Under the pieces are notes generated by a model. The model did not search any database, was not told the origin of the DNA, and saw only the letters and a program-made list of their open reading frames with translations. DNA of 64,000 nucleotides from Thermoleophilia bacterium. Its GTDB lineage: Bacteria > Actinomycetota > Thermoleophilia > Miltoncostaeales > Miltoncostaeaceae. Below, piece by piece: positions 42,427 to 50,608 of the stretch. How positions within the stretch are numbered: the stretch's first letter is position 1; every line of letters begins with the position of its first letter. The DNA lies in NCBI GenBank assembly GCA_009694365.1, contig SHVE01000001.1:1-64000 (forward strand). Reading direction: 5' to 3'. Both the position numbers and the translations under genes were made by a program.

Positions 42427-42944
42427 TCCAATTCACCGAGGACGTAGGGACGGTGCTCGCCACCCAGCCCGCCCTCGCGGGCCGCATCATCCCGGCGGAG
42501 GAGGTGGCCCTGCCGCTTGTGAGCCCGCCGCTGTCGCGCGAGCATGCGCTGGGGTTCGAACTGATTCTCGAAGGCTTCCTGCTGCATCGCGTCATGCCAC
42601 GGTATGTGGACCGGGTGGAGATGGGCCCGGCCGTGCTCGCCGGTGACTACTGCTATGCGCAGGGGTTGGTGCGCATCGCGGCCACCGGCGACCTCGCCAT
42701 GGTCGAGGCGCTCGCCGACCTCGTGGCGCTTTCCGCGGTCGCCGTGGCCGAGGGGCGCGAGGAGGATCTGGCTCCGCTCTGGCGCACCACCGCCGCCGCG
42801 CTCTCCGGGGAGCAGGGACCCGGTACGGCCGACGCCGTGCGGATGGCCCGCGCCGCCCTCAGGGCCGGCGTGTCCGCACCCATCCACGACCTCGCCACCA
42901 CCCTGTCCCCGGCGCCGGCCCTCGCGGAGGCGCTCGCACGATGA
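42423..42944 (+). CDS. small protein resembling the non-catalytic subunit of polyprenyl diphosphate synthase
   Basis: GTG at 42423 overlaps the hemL stop. The 173-residue, largely helical protein contains VLAGDYCYAQGLVRIAATGD, then MVEALADLVALSAVAVAEG, a pattern found in trans-isoprenyl diphosphate synthases around the second helix set (GDYLYARA...). The catalytic DDxxD motifs are absent. HepS/HepPP-synthase component I-type partners have these features, so it may assist the catalytic subunit at 48370-49341. The assignment is by pattern only. Its stop overlaps the ubiD start. Confidence 0.55.
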   Translation: MIQFTEDVGTVLATQPALAGRIIPAEEVALPLVSPPLSREHALGFELILEGFLLHRVMPRYVDRVEMGPAVLAGDYCYAQGLVRIAATGDLAMVEALADLVALSAVAVAEGREEDLAPLWRTTAAALSGEQGPGTADAVRMARAALRAGVSAPIHDLATTLSPAPALAEALAR

Positions 42945-44386
42945 AGGACATCCGCGAGTGGATGGCCGCCCTCCGCGACATCGGCGAGCTCGTCGAGGTG
43001 CACGCCGAGGTGGACCCCCACCTCGAGATCACCGAGATCGCCGACCGGGTGATGAAGGCCCACGGGCCCGCCCTGCTCTTTCGCAACGTCACGGGATCGA
43101 ACCTGCCGGTGCTCATCAACCAGTTCGGCTCGGAGCGTCGCATGGCCATGGCCCTGGGCGGCGAGAGTCTCAACCAGATCGCCGGGCGCATCGCCAAGAT
43201 CGCCGAGATGCAGCCGCCCAGTGGCGTGATGGAGAAGGTCAAGGCTCTCGGCACGCTCAAGGACCTGGCTTCGCTCGGCACCAAGCGCGTGAAGTCGGGG
43301 CCCTGCCAAGACGTGGTGCTCACCGGCGACGACGTGGATCTTGATCTCATCCCCATCCTCACCTGCTGGCCCGGGGACGGGGGGCCGTACGTCACGCTTC
43401 CGTTGGTGTTCAGCCACGACCCGATTACCCGCACCCGCAACTGCGGCATGTACCGGGTGCAGAAGATCGACCGAAACACCTGCATGATGCACTGGCAGAT
43501 CCACAAGGACGGGCGGCAGCACCTGCTCGACTCAGACGGCCGTGTGCCCGTCGCGGTGGTCATCGGCACCGACCCCGCCGTTACCTACAGCGCCACCGCC
43601 CCGCTTCCGCCCGCGCTGGACGAGATGATGTTCGCGGGCTTCCTGCGGGGCAAGCCGGTGGAGATGGTGCGGGCGGTCACCCAAGACATCGAGGTTCCGG
43701 CCCACGCGGAGATCGTGCTCGAGGGCTACGTGGACGCGGGCGACATCCGCGACGAGGGACCGTTCGGTGACCACACCGGATTTTACACGCCGGTTGACCA
43801 GTACCCGGCCTTCCACATCACGGGCATGACGATGCGTCGTGACGCCATCTACTCCACGACCATCGTCGGCATGCCCCCGATGGAGGATTTCTGGCTCGGC
43901 AAGGCCACCGAGCGCCTGTTCTTGCCACTCATCACGATGACCGTTCCCGATCTCGTGGACATGAACCTGCCGCTCGAAGGTGTGTTTCACAACTGCGCCA
44001 TCGTGTCGGTGAAGAAGCGCTACCCCGGGCACGCGAAGAAACTCATCAACGCCGTGTGGGGCCTCGGGCTGCTGTCGCTCACACGCTGCGTGATCGTGGT
44101 GGATCACGACGTCGATGTGCACGACGTGTCCGCCGTGGCGTTCCGGGCCTTCTCAAACGTGGACGCCGGCCGCGACATGCTGCTGATGGAGGGCCCGGTG
44201 GACGCTCTGGACCACGCGGCGCCCTACGCCGCGTACGGCGCCAAGATCGGGTTCGATGCCACTGCCAAGTGGGAGGGCGAGGGCCTCGTGCGGCCGTGGC
44301 CGGCCGAGATCCGTATGGACCTCGCCGTGCAGGATCGCGTGTCCGCGCGGTGGGCCGAGCTCGGCATCCACCTGCCGGACGACTGA
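42941..44386 (+). CDS. ubiD: UbiD-family decarboxylase (menaquinone branch)
   Basis: ATG at 42941 overlaps the previous gene. The 481-residue protein has the UbiD features: GPALLFRNVTGSNLPVLIN, MYRVQKIDRNTCMMHWQIHKD cut here into its two parts MYRVQKIDRN and MMHWQIHKD, catalytic DEGPFGDHTGFYTP with the key Glu, and SVKKRYPGHAKK. UbiD enzymes need prenylated FMN made by UbiX, which is encoded at 47058 in the same cluster. In futalosine pathways UbiD/UbiX-type enzymes remove the carboxylate of the naphthoate ring, which is the likely role here. Last gene before a 131-base gap. Confidence 0.93.
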   Translation: MKDIREWMAALRDIGELVEVHAEVDPHLEITEIADRVMKAHGPALLFRNVTGSNLPVLINQFGSERRMAMALGGESLNQIAGRIAKIAEMQPPSGVMEKVKALGTLKDLASLGTKRVKSGPCQDVVLTGDDVDLDLIPILTCWPGDGGPYVTLPLVFSHDPITRTRNCGMYRVQKIDRNTCMMHWQIHKDGRQHLLDSDGRVPVAVVIGTDPAVTYSATAPLPPALDEMMFAGFLRGKPVEMVRAVTQDIEVPAHAEIVLEGYVDAGDIRDEGPFGDHTGFYTPVDQYPAFHITGMTMRRDAIYSTTIVGMPPMEDFWLGKATERLFLPLITMTVPDLVDMNLPLEGVFHNCAIVSVKKRYPGHAKKLINAVWGLGLLSLTRCVIVVDHDVDVHDVSAVAFRAFSNVDAGRDMLLMEGPVDALDHAAPYAAYGAKIGFDATAKWEGEGLVRPWPAEIRMDLAVQDRVSARWAELGIHLPDD

Positions 44387-44440
44387 GACCCGCCGGGCCG
44401 TCCCCGACCCCGAGGGGACAACCGGCCCGATTTCCGTCCG

Positions 44441-44484
44441 CGGCACGGGGACCCCGTGGCAGAGTGCCGTCGCTCCGTTAGTCT
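44441..44484 (+). promoter_or_regulatory. hairpin and possible -10 element before the Rieske gene
   Basis: CACGGGG and CCCCGTG (44444-44458) form a tight palindrome in the only sizeable gap of the cluster, followed by TAGTCT at 44479-44484 about 34 bases before the GTG of the Rieske gene. It may end the heme/ubiD transcript and restart it. GGAGG is placed at about 44507 as ribosome-binding site. Confidence 0.3.
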
Positions 44485-44517
44485 CGTGGGGACGAGTCAA
44501 CAGTTGCGGAGGTTGGA

Positions 44518-45387
44518 GTGGCGAAGGACGAGCCGAATCGCGGCACGCCCGATGTGCAGAGTGGTCCCTACGCGGGTCCCCGCGCGGTGGACGGCACCCC
44601 GGACCCGGACCATTCCGACGACCCGGGGTACATGACCCGTACGCGGTTTCTGTCCACCGTCGCCATCGCCGGCGGTGGCGTGCTCACCGCCGCCATCTTG
44701 GTTCCTGTCATCGGATTCGCCGTCGCAAGTCCGCTCAAGGGTGAGGAGTTCCGGTGGGTTGACGTCGGTCCCGCCTCCGACTTCCTCACCAATCCGCCGC
44801 CGTATCGCAACGCCACTCCGTCGACCAAGATCGGCCAGGTCTCGTCCCTCGCCGTCTCCGGGCCGGATCCGGAGGCCGACCGGCGTGTGTTCATCGTCTA
44901 CGGCCTCATCGACCCCACGGCCAAGCCGACCCCGACGCAGGGGGAGGCCAGCGCGGCGTTCGACGCCCGCTTCCGTACGTGGGCGTCGGGTCTCACCGCC
45001 CGTGACTTCGACCTGTTGGTCATCTGGAACCGCTGCGCCCACTTGGGTTGCCCCGTTGCGTATTCACCGGGCAGCGCTGGATACGTATGTCCGTGCCACG
45101 GAGGTGCGTACGACTCCCGTGGCCTCGTAACCGGTGGTCCGCCGCCCCGCCCGCTCGACCGTCTCGATGTGAAGGTGGTTGACCCGTCGACCACGTACAC
45201 CCCCGAGCAGACCGCCCGGGGCGAGGATCGTGTCCCCCTCCACGTGGCCGTGACGGGGAGAAACCCGAAGCTCCGGGTGCTCGTTGGCAAGCCCTACTCG
45301 ATCGACCAGGAGCAGACGCCCGTCTCGCTCGCAGGACCAGGCCAGCCCGTCTCCGGCGCCCTCTCCCACCTCTACCCGTTCCACTAG
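44518..45387 (+). CDS. qcrA: Rieske iron-sulfur subunit of the quinol:cytochrome c oxidoreductase
   Basis: The 289-residue protein starts at GTG 44518 behind GGAGG. One membrane helix (FLSTVAIAGGGVLTAAILVP) is preceded by RTRF, a twin-Arg-poor but Tat-like anchor region. The 2Fe-2S cluster ligands are in CAHLGCPV and CPCHGGAYD, with GPPPRPL after them, the classical Rieske fold. It accepts electrons from menaquinol in the membrane complex with the two cytochrome b/c genes that follow. Compared with b6f Rieske proteins it carries a long insertion (residues about 90-150). Confidence 0.95.
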   Translation: MAKDEPNRGTPDVQSGPYAGPRAVDGTPDPDHSDDPGYMTRTRFLSTVAIAGGGVLTAAILVPVIGFAVASPLKGEEFRWVDVGPASDFLTNPPPYRNATPSTKIGQVSSLAVSGPDPEADRRVFIVYGLIDPTAKPTPTQGEASAAFDARFRTWASGLTARDFDLLVIWNRCAHLGCPVAYSPGSAGYVCPCHGGAYDSRGLVTGGPPPRPLDRLDVKVVDPSTTYTPEQTARGEDRVPLHVAVTGRNPKLRVLVGKPYSIDQEQTPVSLAGPGQPVSGALSHLYPFH

Positions 45388-45396
45388 GAGTCGTCG

Positions 45397-46230
45397 GTGA
45401 CCACCAAGGACATCGGACCCAAGAACCCCGTCCAGAAGTCGGCCGAAGTGGCGCTCGACTTCGTGGACGAGCGGTCGGGGGTCAAAGCCGGCTCACGGTG
45501 GTTCCTGTTCCGGAACATTCCGGCGGGTACCAGTTGGTTCCAGACGCTCGGGTTCACCGCCATGGCCGTCTTCGGAATGCAGGCCATCACCGGCATCATC
45601 TTGGCGATGTTCTACGTGCCGGACTCCCGGGGCGGCGCCTACGAGAGCATTCAGCGCATCACCGACGAGGTGACGTGGGGCTGGCTGGTCCGCGGCATGC
45701 ACAAGTGGGGCGCCTCGGTGATGATCATCGTGGTGTTCCTGCACATGGCCCGCGTATTCATCTGGGGGTCGTACAAGTACCCCCGGGAGCTCACGTGGGT
45801 CACCGGGGCCATCCTGCTCATGATGACGATGATGATGGGACTCACCGGGTACCTGCTGGTGTGGGACCAGAAGGCCTACTGGGCCACGGTGGTCGCGGTC
45901 AACATCTTCGCCAGCGCACCCATTCTCGGTCCGTACATCGGCGACATCCTGCGCGCGGGTCCCGAGTTCGGGCCTCAGACTCTGTCGCGTTTCTATTCGA
46001 TCCATATGTTGCTGATACCCGGCGGAATCGCCACCTTCATTGGGTTACACCTCTACTTCATCATGCGCCTGGGCATTTCCGAGCCCCCATGGGCCAAGCG
46101 CCGCCTGATGATTGAGCGTGACGAGGAGGATGCCCGTAGAGCGGCGGCACGCGCCCACGCCACGGGCCGTCCGGGCGGCGTCGGCCATCCCACCACCTCG
46201 CCTCCGACCGCAGGGAAGGCCCCCGAATGA
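45397..46230 (+). CDS. qcrB: cytochrome b, N-terminal (b6-like) subunit
   Basis: The 277-residue membrane protein starts 9 bases after the Rieske gene. It has four helices with heme-ligand histidines in WLVRGMHKWGASVMIIVVFL and IPGGIATFIGLHLYFIM, and the Qo-site region GYLLVWDQKAYW. It corresponds to cytochrome b6 or the first half of mitochondrial cytochrome b and binds two b hemes. The C-terminus is a charged Arg/Ala tail. The second half of cytochrome b is encoded separately downstream with an ATGA overlap. Confidence 0.94.
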   Translation: MTTKDIGPKNPVQKSAEVALDFVDERSGVKAGSRWFLFRNIPAGTSWFQTLGFTAMAVFGMQAITGIILAMFYVPDSRGGAYESIQRITDEVTWGWLVRGMHKWGASVMIIVVFLHMARVFIWGSYKYPRELTWVTGAILLMMTMMMGLTGYLLVWDQKAYWATVVAVNIFASAPILGPYIGDILRAGPEFGPQTLSRFYSIHMLLIPGGIATFIGLHLYFIMRLGISEPPWAKRRLMIERDEEDARRAAARAHATGRPGGVGHPTTSPPTAGKAPE

Positions 46231-46967
46231 AGTCACCCGACAAGCGGGCGTACGACCGTGACTACGCGGCCTCGAAGAAGGACGGCAAGCCGTTCTTCCC
46301 GTACGCGATTTACAAGGACACGATCGTCGCGGGCCTCGCGATGCTCGGGATCATCATCCTGGCGATCACGGTGCGCGTCGAGGTCGGCGACCCGGTCAAC
46401 CCGGCCACCACCGACTTCGTGCCGCGCCCCGAGTGGTACTTCTACTTCGCCTTCGAACTTCTCAAGATCTTCAAGAATCAGGACGCGCTCACCCCCATCA
46501 TCATGGCCACCTTCATGGTGCCGAACATCCTCATCATGCTGTTGGTGGTGTGGCCGTTCATCGACCGGGGTCCGGAGCGCCGCATCTGGCGGCGCCCGTT
46601 CGCCATGGGCCTCACGGTCATCGTGACGAGCCTGCTGTGCTACCTGACCTGGGTGGGGGCCAACTCGCCCTCCGGCGTGGCCTCCGGCGCCGCTTTCCCC
46701 CTGAGCGGCCTCGACGAGACGGCGACAAAGGGCGCGACGCTGTTCGTCGCGAACGGCTGTACCAGTTGCCACCTCATCGGGACGATCGGTGCACCGGGTC
46801 CCGGGCCGGACCTCACCAACGAGGGAGCGAAGGGCTGGGACAACGCGAAGATGACGGCGTGGCTCAAGGCCCCGAAGCCGCCGATGCCGTCGTATGCGTC
46901 GCTCACGCCTCAGCAACTCGACGACCTCTCCACCTTTCTCACCGGACTGGGCACGAAGTACAAGTAG
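46227..46967 (+). CDS. cytochrome b C-terminal (subunit IV-like) domain fused to cytochrome c
   Basis: The 246-residue protein has three helices (residues about 32-50, 90-112, 125-143) with DFVPRPEWYFYFAFELLK, the PEWY Qo-site motif of subunit IV. A linker leads to a cytochrome c domain with a CTSCH heme site (Cys178, Cys181, His182) and PKPPMPSYASLT supplying the Met ligand. Electrons would pass from the Rieske protein to this covalently bound heme c. The same split-b plus fused-c layout occurs in Firmicutes b6c complexes and in some actinobacteria. Confidence 0.93.
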   Translation: MKSPDKRAYDRDYAASKKDGKPFFPYAIYKDTIVAGLAMLGIIILAITVRVEVGDPVNPATTDFVPRPEWYFYFAFELLKIFKNQDALTPIIMATFMVPNILIMLLVVWPFIDRGPERRIWRRPFAMGLTVIVTSLLCYLTWVGANSPSGVASGAAFPLSGLDETATKGATLFVANGCTSCHLIGTIGAPGPGPDLTNEGAKGWDNAKMTAWLKAPKPPMPSYASLTPQQLDDLSTFLTGLGTKYK

Positions 46968-47057
46968 GCCGCCGTTTCCCCTCACACGTCCGAACCAGGG
47001 TTCCGCATGCGTGATACCCGGTCGGGCGCCTGCGTGTCGGGGTCTACGATCCGGGCC

Positions 47058-47678
47058 ATGCGGATCTTCCTCGGAATCACCGGTGCCAGCGGTGCCTTGT
47101 ACGGCGGACGCGCGCTCACCGCACTCACCGCCGCCGGTCATCACGTGGGGGTGTGCGTGTCGGACGCCGGGGCCCGCGTCATCAGCCACGAGATCCTCGG
47201 GGGCGGCCCCCGGCCGGATTCGCCGCACGAGGTGACCGCCCAATTCGTGGATCGCTTCGCGGACCCCGCCGGGGCTGTCGACCTCCTCGCACCCGACGAC
47301 ATCGCGTGCGCGTTCGCATCCGGGTCATCCGGCGCCCGTGCCGCACTTATCGCACCGTGTTCCACGTCCACCCTTGGGCGCATCGCACAGGGAACCGGCG
47401 ACAACCTCATCCACCGCGTGGCCGAGGTCATGCTCAAGGAGCGGGGGGCCTTGGTGCTCATCCCCCGGGAGACGCCCGTGTCGCTCATCCAGTTGCGCAA
47501 CATGGTCGCCGTCACCGAGGCGGGCGGAGTGGTGGTCCCGGCATCCCCGGGCTTCTACACCCTCCCCACCACGGTTGAGCAGATGGTGGACTTCGTGGTG
47601 GGCAAGGCCCTCGATGTGCTGCGTATCGACCACACGCTGTTCCCGCGCTGGGGCGAGGTCGGGCGGCCCGAGGCGTGA
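47058..47678 (+). CDS. ubiX: flavin prenyltransferase
   Basis: The start is ATG at 47058 (MRIFLGITGASGALYGGRAL), 206 residues; the frame is open 17 codons earlier. UbiX features are the GITGASG FMN loop, APCSTSTLGRIAQGTGDNLIHRVAEV as two parts APCSTSTLGRIA and GTGDNLIHR, ERGALVLIPRETPVSLIQLR with the phosphate-binding Arg, and PGFYTLP. It attaches dimethylallyl to FMN, making the cofactor for UbiD at 42941. UbiX and UbiD in one cluster form a functional pair. Confidence 0.95.
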   Translation: MRIFLGITGASGALYGGRALTALTAAGHHVGVCVSDAGARVISHEILGGGPRPDSPHEVTAQFVDRFADPAGAVDLLAPDDIACAFASGSSGARAALIAPCSTSTLGRIAQGTGDNLIHRVAEVMLKERGALVLIPRETPVSLIQLRNMVAVTEAGGVVVPASPGFYTLPTTVEQMVDFVVGKALDVLRIDHTLFPRWGEVGRPEA

Positions 47679-48373
47679 TCACCGATGCCGCCACCGTCGA
47701 CCGCGAGGCGTACGACCGCATCGCACCGCGGTACGACGTGGTGAGCGGCGTCATGACCTTCGGCATCGGCGATCGGTGGCGCCGGGCGCTGGCGGAGGCC
47801 GCCGACGTGTCGGCGTCATCCCGCGTGCTCGACGCCTACACCGGCACCGGGGACGTGGCGCTGCTTCTGGCCGACCGGGTGACCCGGCGCGGGGAGGTGA
47901 TCGGCGTGGACCACTCCGTGGCGATGATCGGGCGCGCGCGGGTGAAGGCCGCCGCCGCCAACTCCGGATGTCGGTTCGAGGTGGGTGACTGCACCCAACT
48001 GACGTATCCCAACGACTACTTCGACGCCGCGACGGCCTGCGGAGGGCTCCGCAGTCTCGAAGACCCTGCCACGGGCATCGCCGAACTCGTGCGTGTCGTG
48101 CGACCGGGTGGTCGCGTGGCGATCCTCGAGATCACCCCGCCGTCACGCCTGCGGGCACTCCACTCGCGCGCCCTCCGCGTGGCCATGCCCATGATCGGCG
48201 GACTTCTCGGCGGTGACCGCGAGGCCCTCGCGCACCTCGCGGAAACCGTCGGTCACATGCCGTCCCCGGTGGCGGTGGCGCAGATTATGTCCACGGCCGG
48301 CCTCCGTGACATTCGCTGGCGGTCGTTCGCCGGTGGCATGGCCACGCTGCACGACGGCACGGTGGGGGCGTGA
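47675..48373 (+). CDS. menG: demethylmenaquinone methyltransferase (UbiE/MenG)
   Basis: GTG at 47675 overlaps the ubiX stop. The 232-residue SAM methyltransferase has YDRIAPRYDVVSGVMTFGIG, a family N-terminus, the SAM-binding VLDAYTGTGDVALLLADRV and GVDHSVAMIGRA, ACGGLRSLEDPATGIAELVR and VRPGGRVAILE. The SAM motif 1 has DAYTGTGD instead of the common DVACGTGD. It methylates demethylmenaquinone in the final step. Its stop overlaps the next gene. Confidence 0.93.
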   Translation: MITDAATVDREAYDRIAPRYDVVSGVMTFGIGDRWRRALAEAADVSASSRVLDAYTGTGDVALLLADRVTRRGEVIGVDHSVAMIGRARVKAAAANSGCRFEVGDCTQLTYPNDYFDAATACGGLRSLEDPATGIAELVRVVRPGGRVAILEITPPSRLRALHSRALRVAMPMIGGLLGGDREALAHLAETVGHMPSPVAVAQIMSTAGLRDIRWRSFAGGMATLHDGTVGA

Positions 48374-49341
48374 TCACGACTGCGCCCATCCCCGGTTTCG
48401 TTCTATCGCTGCGCCCGTGGATGGACGAGTGTGAGGCACTGCTCGCGGAGGTCGTGGGAGGCCATGCGCCCTCGGTCACCGACCCCGCCATCGCCACGCT
48501 CGCCGCCGGAGGCAAGCGCGTGCGCCCCATGCTCGTGTTCTGCGCGGCGTCGCGACGCGATGACGACCGCGCCGCCCTCGTCTCGGCCGCCGCCGCCGTG
48601 GAACTGGTGCACATGGCGACGCTCGTGCACGACGATCTCATCGACGGTGCAACCACCCGGCGCGGCAACCCCACGGTGGCCCGTGCCCACGGCGCCGCCG
48701 CTGCCGTCAACGTGGGCGACTTTCTCTTCGCGCGGGCCTTCGCTGAGTTAGCGGCCGCGGGGTCCGCCCCTGCGGTGAGCGCGCTGGCCGCCGCCGCTCT
48801 CGACCTCGCCGTCGGTGAGATGGACCAGCAGCGTGCCAGCGGCGACCTCGCCCTCACGGTCGACGCGTACATGTCGCGGTGCCGGAAAAAGACCGGCGCT
48901 CTGTTCGCCGTGGCGTGCCGCGTTGGCGCCATGCTCTCCGGCAGTTCGCACGAGGCGCAGGTACGCCTCGCCGCGTTCGGTGAGCACGTGGGTGTGGCCT
49001 TCCAGATCCTCGACGACATTCTCGACCTCGCGGGATCCCCCGCTGACACGGGCAAGCGGCGTGGCACCGACATCCTGAGTGGCACGGTCACCCTGCCCGT
49101 CATCCTCGCCATGGCCCGCGAGCCCGGCCTCGCGGCCGACATCGCGGGCGTTGCGGCCGGACACGGAGACCTCGAGGCCATGTGTAACCGGTTGGCGACC
49201 CACTCCGGTGTCATCGCCGCCCGGGCGGTCGCGCTGGACGAGGTGGCCCTCGCGATTCAATCGCTCGACGAGGACATCGGCGGTGCCGACGCCGACGCCC
49301 TCCAAGTGATCGCGTCGGGCGTGGTGGACCGGTTCGCATGA
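48370..49341 (+). CDS. polyprenyl diphosphate synthase
   Basis: The 323-residue trans-isoprenyl diphosphate synthase starts at GTG 48370 in an overlap. It has GGKRVRPML, the first Asp-rich motif LVHDDLIDGATTRRG, KKTGALF and the second Asp-rich motif FQILDDILDLAG, with GKRRGTDILSG afterwards. It should make the C35-C50 side chain of menaquinone. A HepT-like small protein at 42423 may act with it. The next gene overlaps by ATGA. Confidence 0.94.
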   Translation: MITTAPIPGFVLSLRPWMDECEALLAEVVGGHAPSVTDPAIATLAAGGKRVRPMLVFCAASRRDDDRAALVSAAAAVELVHMATLVHDDLIDGATTRRGNPTVARAHGAAAAVNVGDFLFARAFAELAAAGSAPAVSALAAAALDLAVGEMDQQRASGDLALTVDAYMSRCRKKTGALFAVACRVGAMLSGSSHEAQVRLAAFGEHVGVAFQILDDILDLAGSPADTGKRRGTDILSGTVTLPVILAMAREPGLAADIAGVAAGHGDLEAMCNRLATHSGVIAARAVALDEVALAIQSLDEDIGGADADALQVIASGVVDRFA

Positions 49342-49796
49342 CCCGCGCCGAGATCATCGCCCTCCTTGGCAGCCGTGATCCCATTGCGGCCGCCGACGGC
49401 ATCATCGCTCCGCCCCGGACGATTACGTGGTGTCGCGATGCCGGCGAGGGCGAGCAGGTGCTGCGCTACGGGGTCGGTACGACGCACGACAGGGTCGCCG
49501 ACCGACTCCTCGACCTCACGGGGCAGGACGACCTGTGTGCGGTGCGCCTAGTGCCCGAACCCGACTCAGACGAGCGCCCCGGGTCGTGGGGGGTGGAGGA
49601 CATGTTGGTGACCGCCGTCGCACGGCGGGTGCTGCCCGCCCACGTGGCCATCCGCCTCGATTGGGACCTGCTCGGCGCACCGGCGTGCCAGGTGGCCACG
49701 GCGTTCGGCGCCACCGAGTGGGTCATCCCCGAGGGTGACGACACCGACCCGGACCACCTTGCCGATGCCGTGGGTGCGCGCGCGGTGAGGATATGA
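49338..49796 (+). CDS. radical-SAM C-terminal homologue lacking the Fe-S half, in the futalosine operon
   Basis: ATG at 49338 overlaps the previous stop and the 152-residue product overlaps mqnA. The segment GVEDMLVTAVARRVLPAHVA, then DWDLLGAPACQVATAFGATEW, aligns with the end of MqnE/MqnC-type radical SAM enzymes (ARLLLP, then the ALQFGADDLDG region). The N-terminal half has no CxxxCxxC cluster site. It may be a truncated paralogue, a regulatory partner of MqnC or an unrelated new component of menaquinone synthesis. Codon use is like its neighbours, so it is probably expressed. Confidence 0.6.
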   Translation: MTRAEIIALLGSRDPIAAADGIIAPPRTITWCRDAGEGEQVLRYGVGTTHDRVADRLLDLTGQDDLCAVRLVPEPDSDERPGSWGVEDMLVTAVARRVLPAHVAIRLDWDLLGAPACQVATAFGATEWVIPEGDDTDPDHLADAVGARAVRI

Positions 49797-50608
49797 GCGA
49801 CCTCCGGGTGGGGCGCATCAGCGCCCTCAACATGTTCCCGATCTATCACCATCTCGAGACGGTGGCGATGCCCGGCGTTACGTTCACCGACGGGCTCCCC
49901 GCGCTCCTCAACGCGGGTGTCGTGGGCGGCACTCTCGACGTGTCGGCCATGTCGAGCATCGCGTACGCGCGAAACGCCGACCGGCTCGTGCTCATGCCCG
50001 TGGGCTGCGTCGCGTGCGAGGGGGCGATCGATTCGATCCGGGTGCTCAGCCCCGTGCCACTGGCCGACGTGTCGCGCGTGGCCGTCACCCCTCACAGCGC
50101 GAGCAGCGTCACGCTGCTGCGCGTGCTGCTCGGCCCGGACGTGCCGTTCCGCGTTATGGGCGATCACGAGGACCCCGCAGCCGCCATCGCCGGCGGTGAG
50201 GCCGTACTGCTCATCGCCGATCAGGCCCTCATTGCCCATCGCGACGCACTCGCCCCGTACTCCATCGACCTCGGCGATCTCTGGCAGCGGCGCACCGGCC
50301 TGCCCATGGTGTTCGCCGTCTGGGCGGTGCGTGCCGACGTGCAGCGTGCGCAGGCGGATGCCGTGGCCGCACTGGGCCGCGCCATCGCCGAGGCCCCTGC
50401 GGCGTACCACGCCGACCCCGCTGCGGTGGACCGGGCGGCGGCGGAACGCTTCCCGTTCTCACAGAACTTCATCCACGAGTACCTCGGTCGCCTGAGCTTC
50501 GCGTTCGGCGAGCGCGAGCGCGCGGGTCTGGCCCGGTTCCTCACGATGGCCCGTGACGGGGACGAACTCGACGACGTCCCCGCGGTGACCGTGCCGGTGG
50601 CCGCATGA
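49793..50608 (+). CDS. mqnA: chorismate dehydratase
   Basis: The 271-residue enzyme makes 3-enolpyruvyl-benzoate from chorismate, the first step of the futalosine route. It has the MqnA/MqnD periplasmic-binding-like fold with LRVGRISALNMFPIYHHLE, the substrate-site GTLDVSAMSSIAYARN and VTPHSASSVTLLRVLL. Its C-terminus SQNFIHEYLGRLSFAFGE is typical. Overlap with genes on both sides puts it in one transcript with mqnC. Confidence 0.94.
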   Translation: MSDLRVGRISALNMFPIYHHLETVAMPGVTFTDGLPALLNAGVVGGTLDVSAMSSIAYARNADRLVLMPVGCVACEGAIDSIRVLSPVPLADVSRVAVTPHSASSVTLLRVLLGPDVPFRVMGDHEDPAAAIAGGEAVLLIADQALIAHRDALAPYSIDLGDLWQRRTGLPMVFAVWAVRADVQRAQADAVAALGRAIAEAPAAYHADPAAVDRAAAERFPFSQNFIHEYLGRLSFAFGERERAGLARFLTMARDGDELDDVPAVTVPVAA

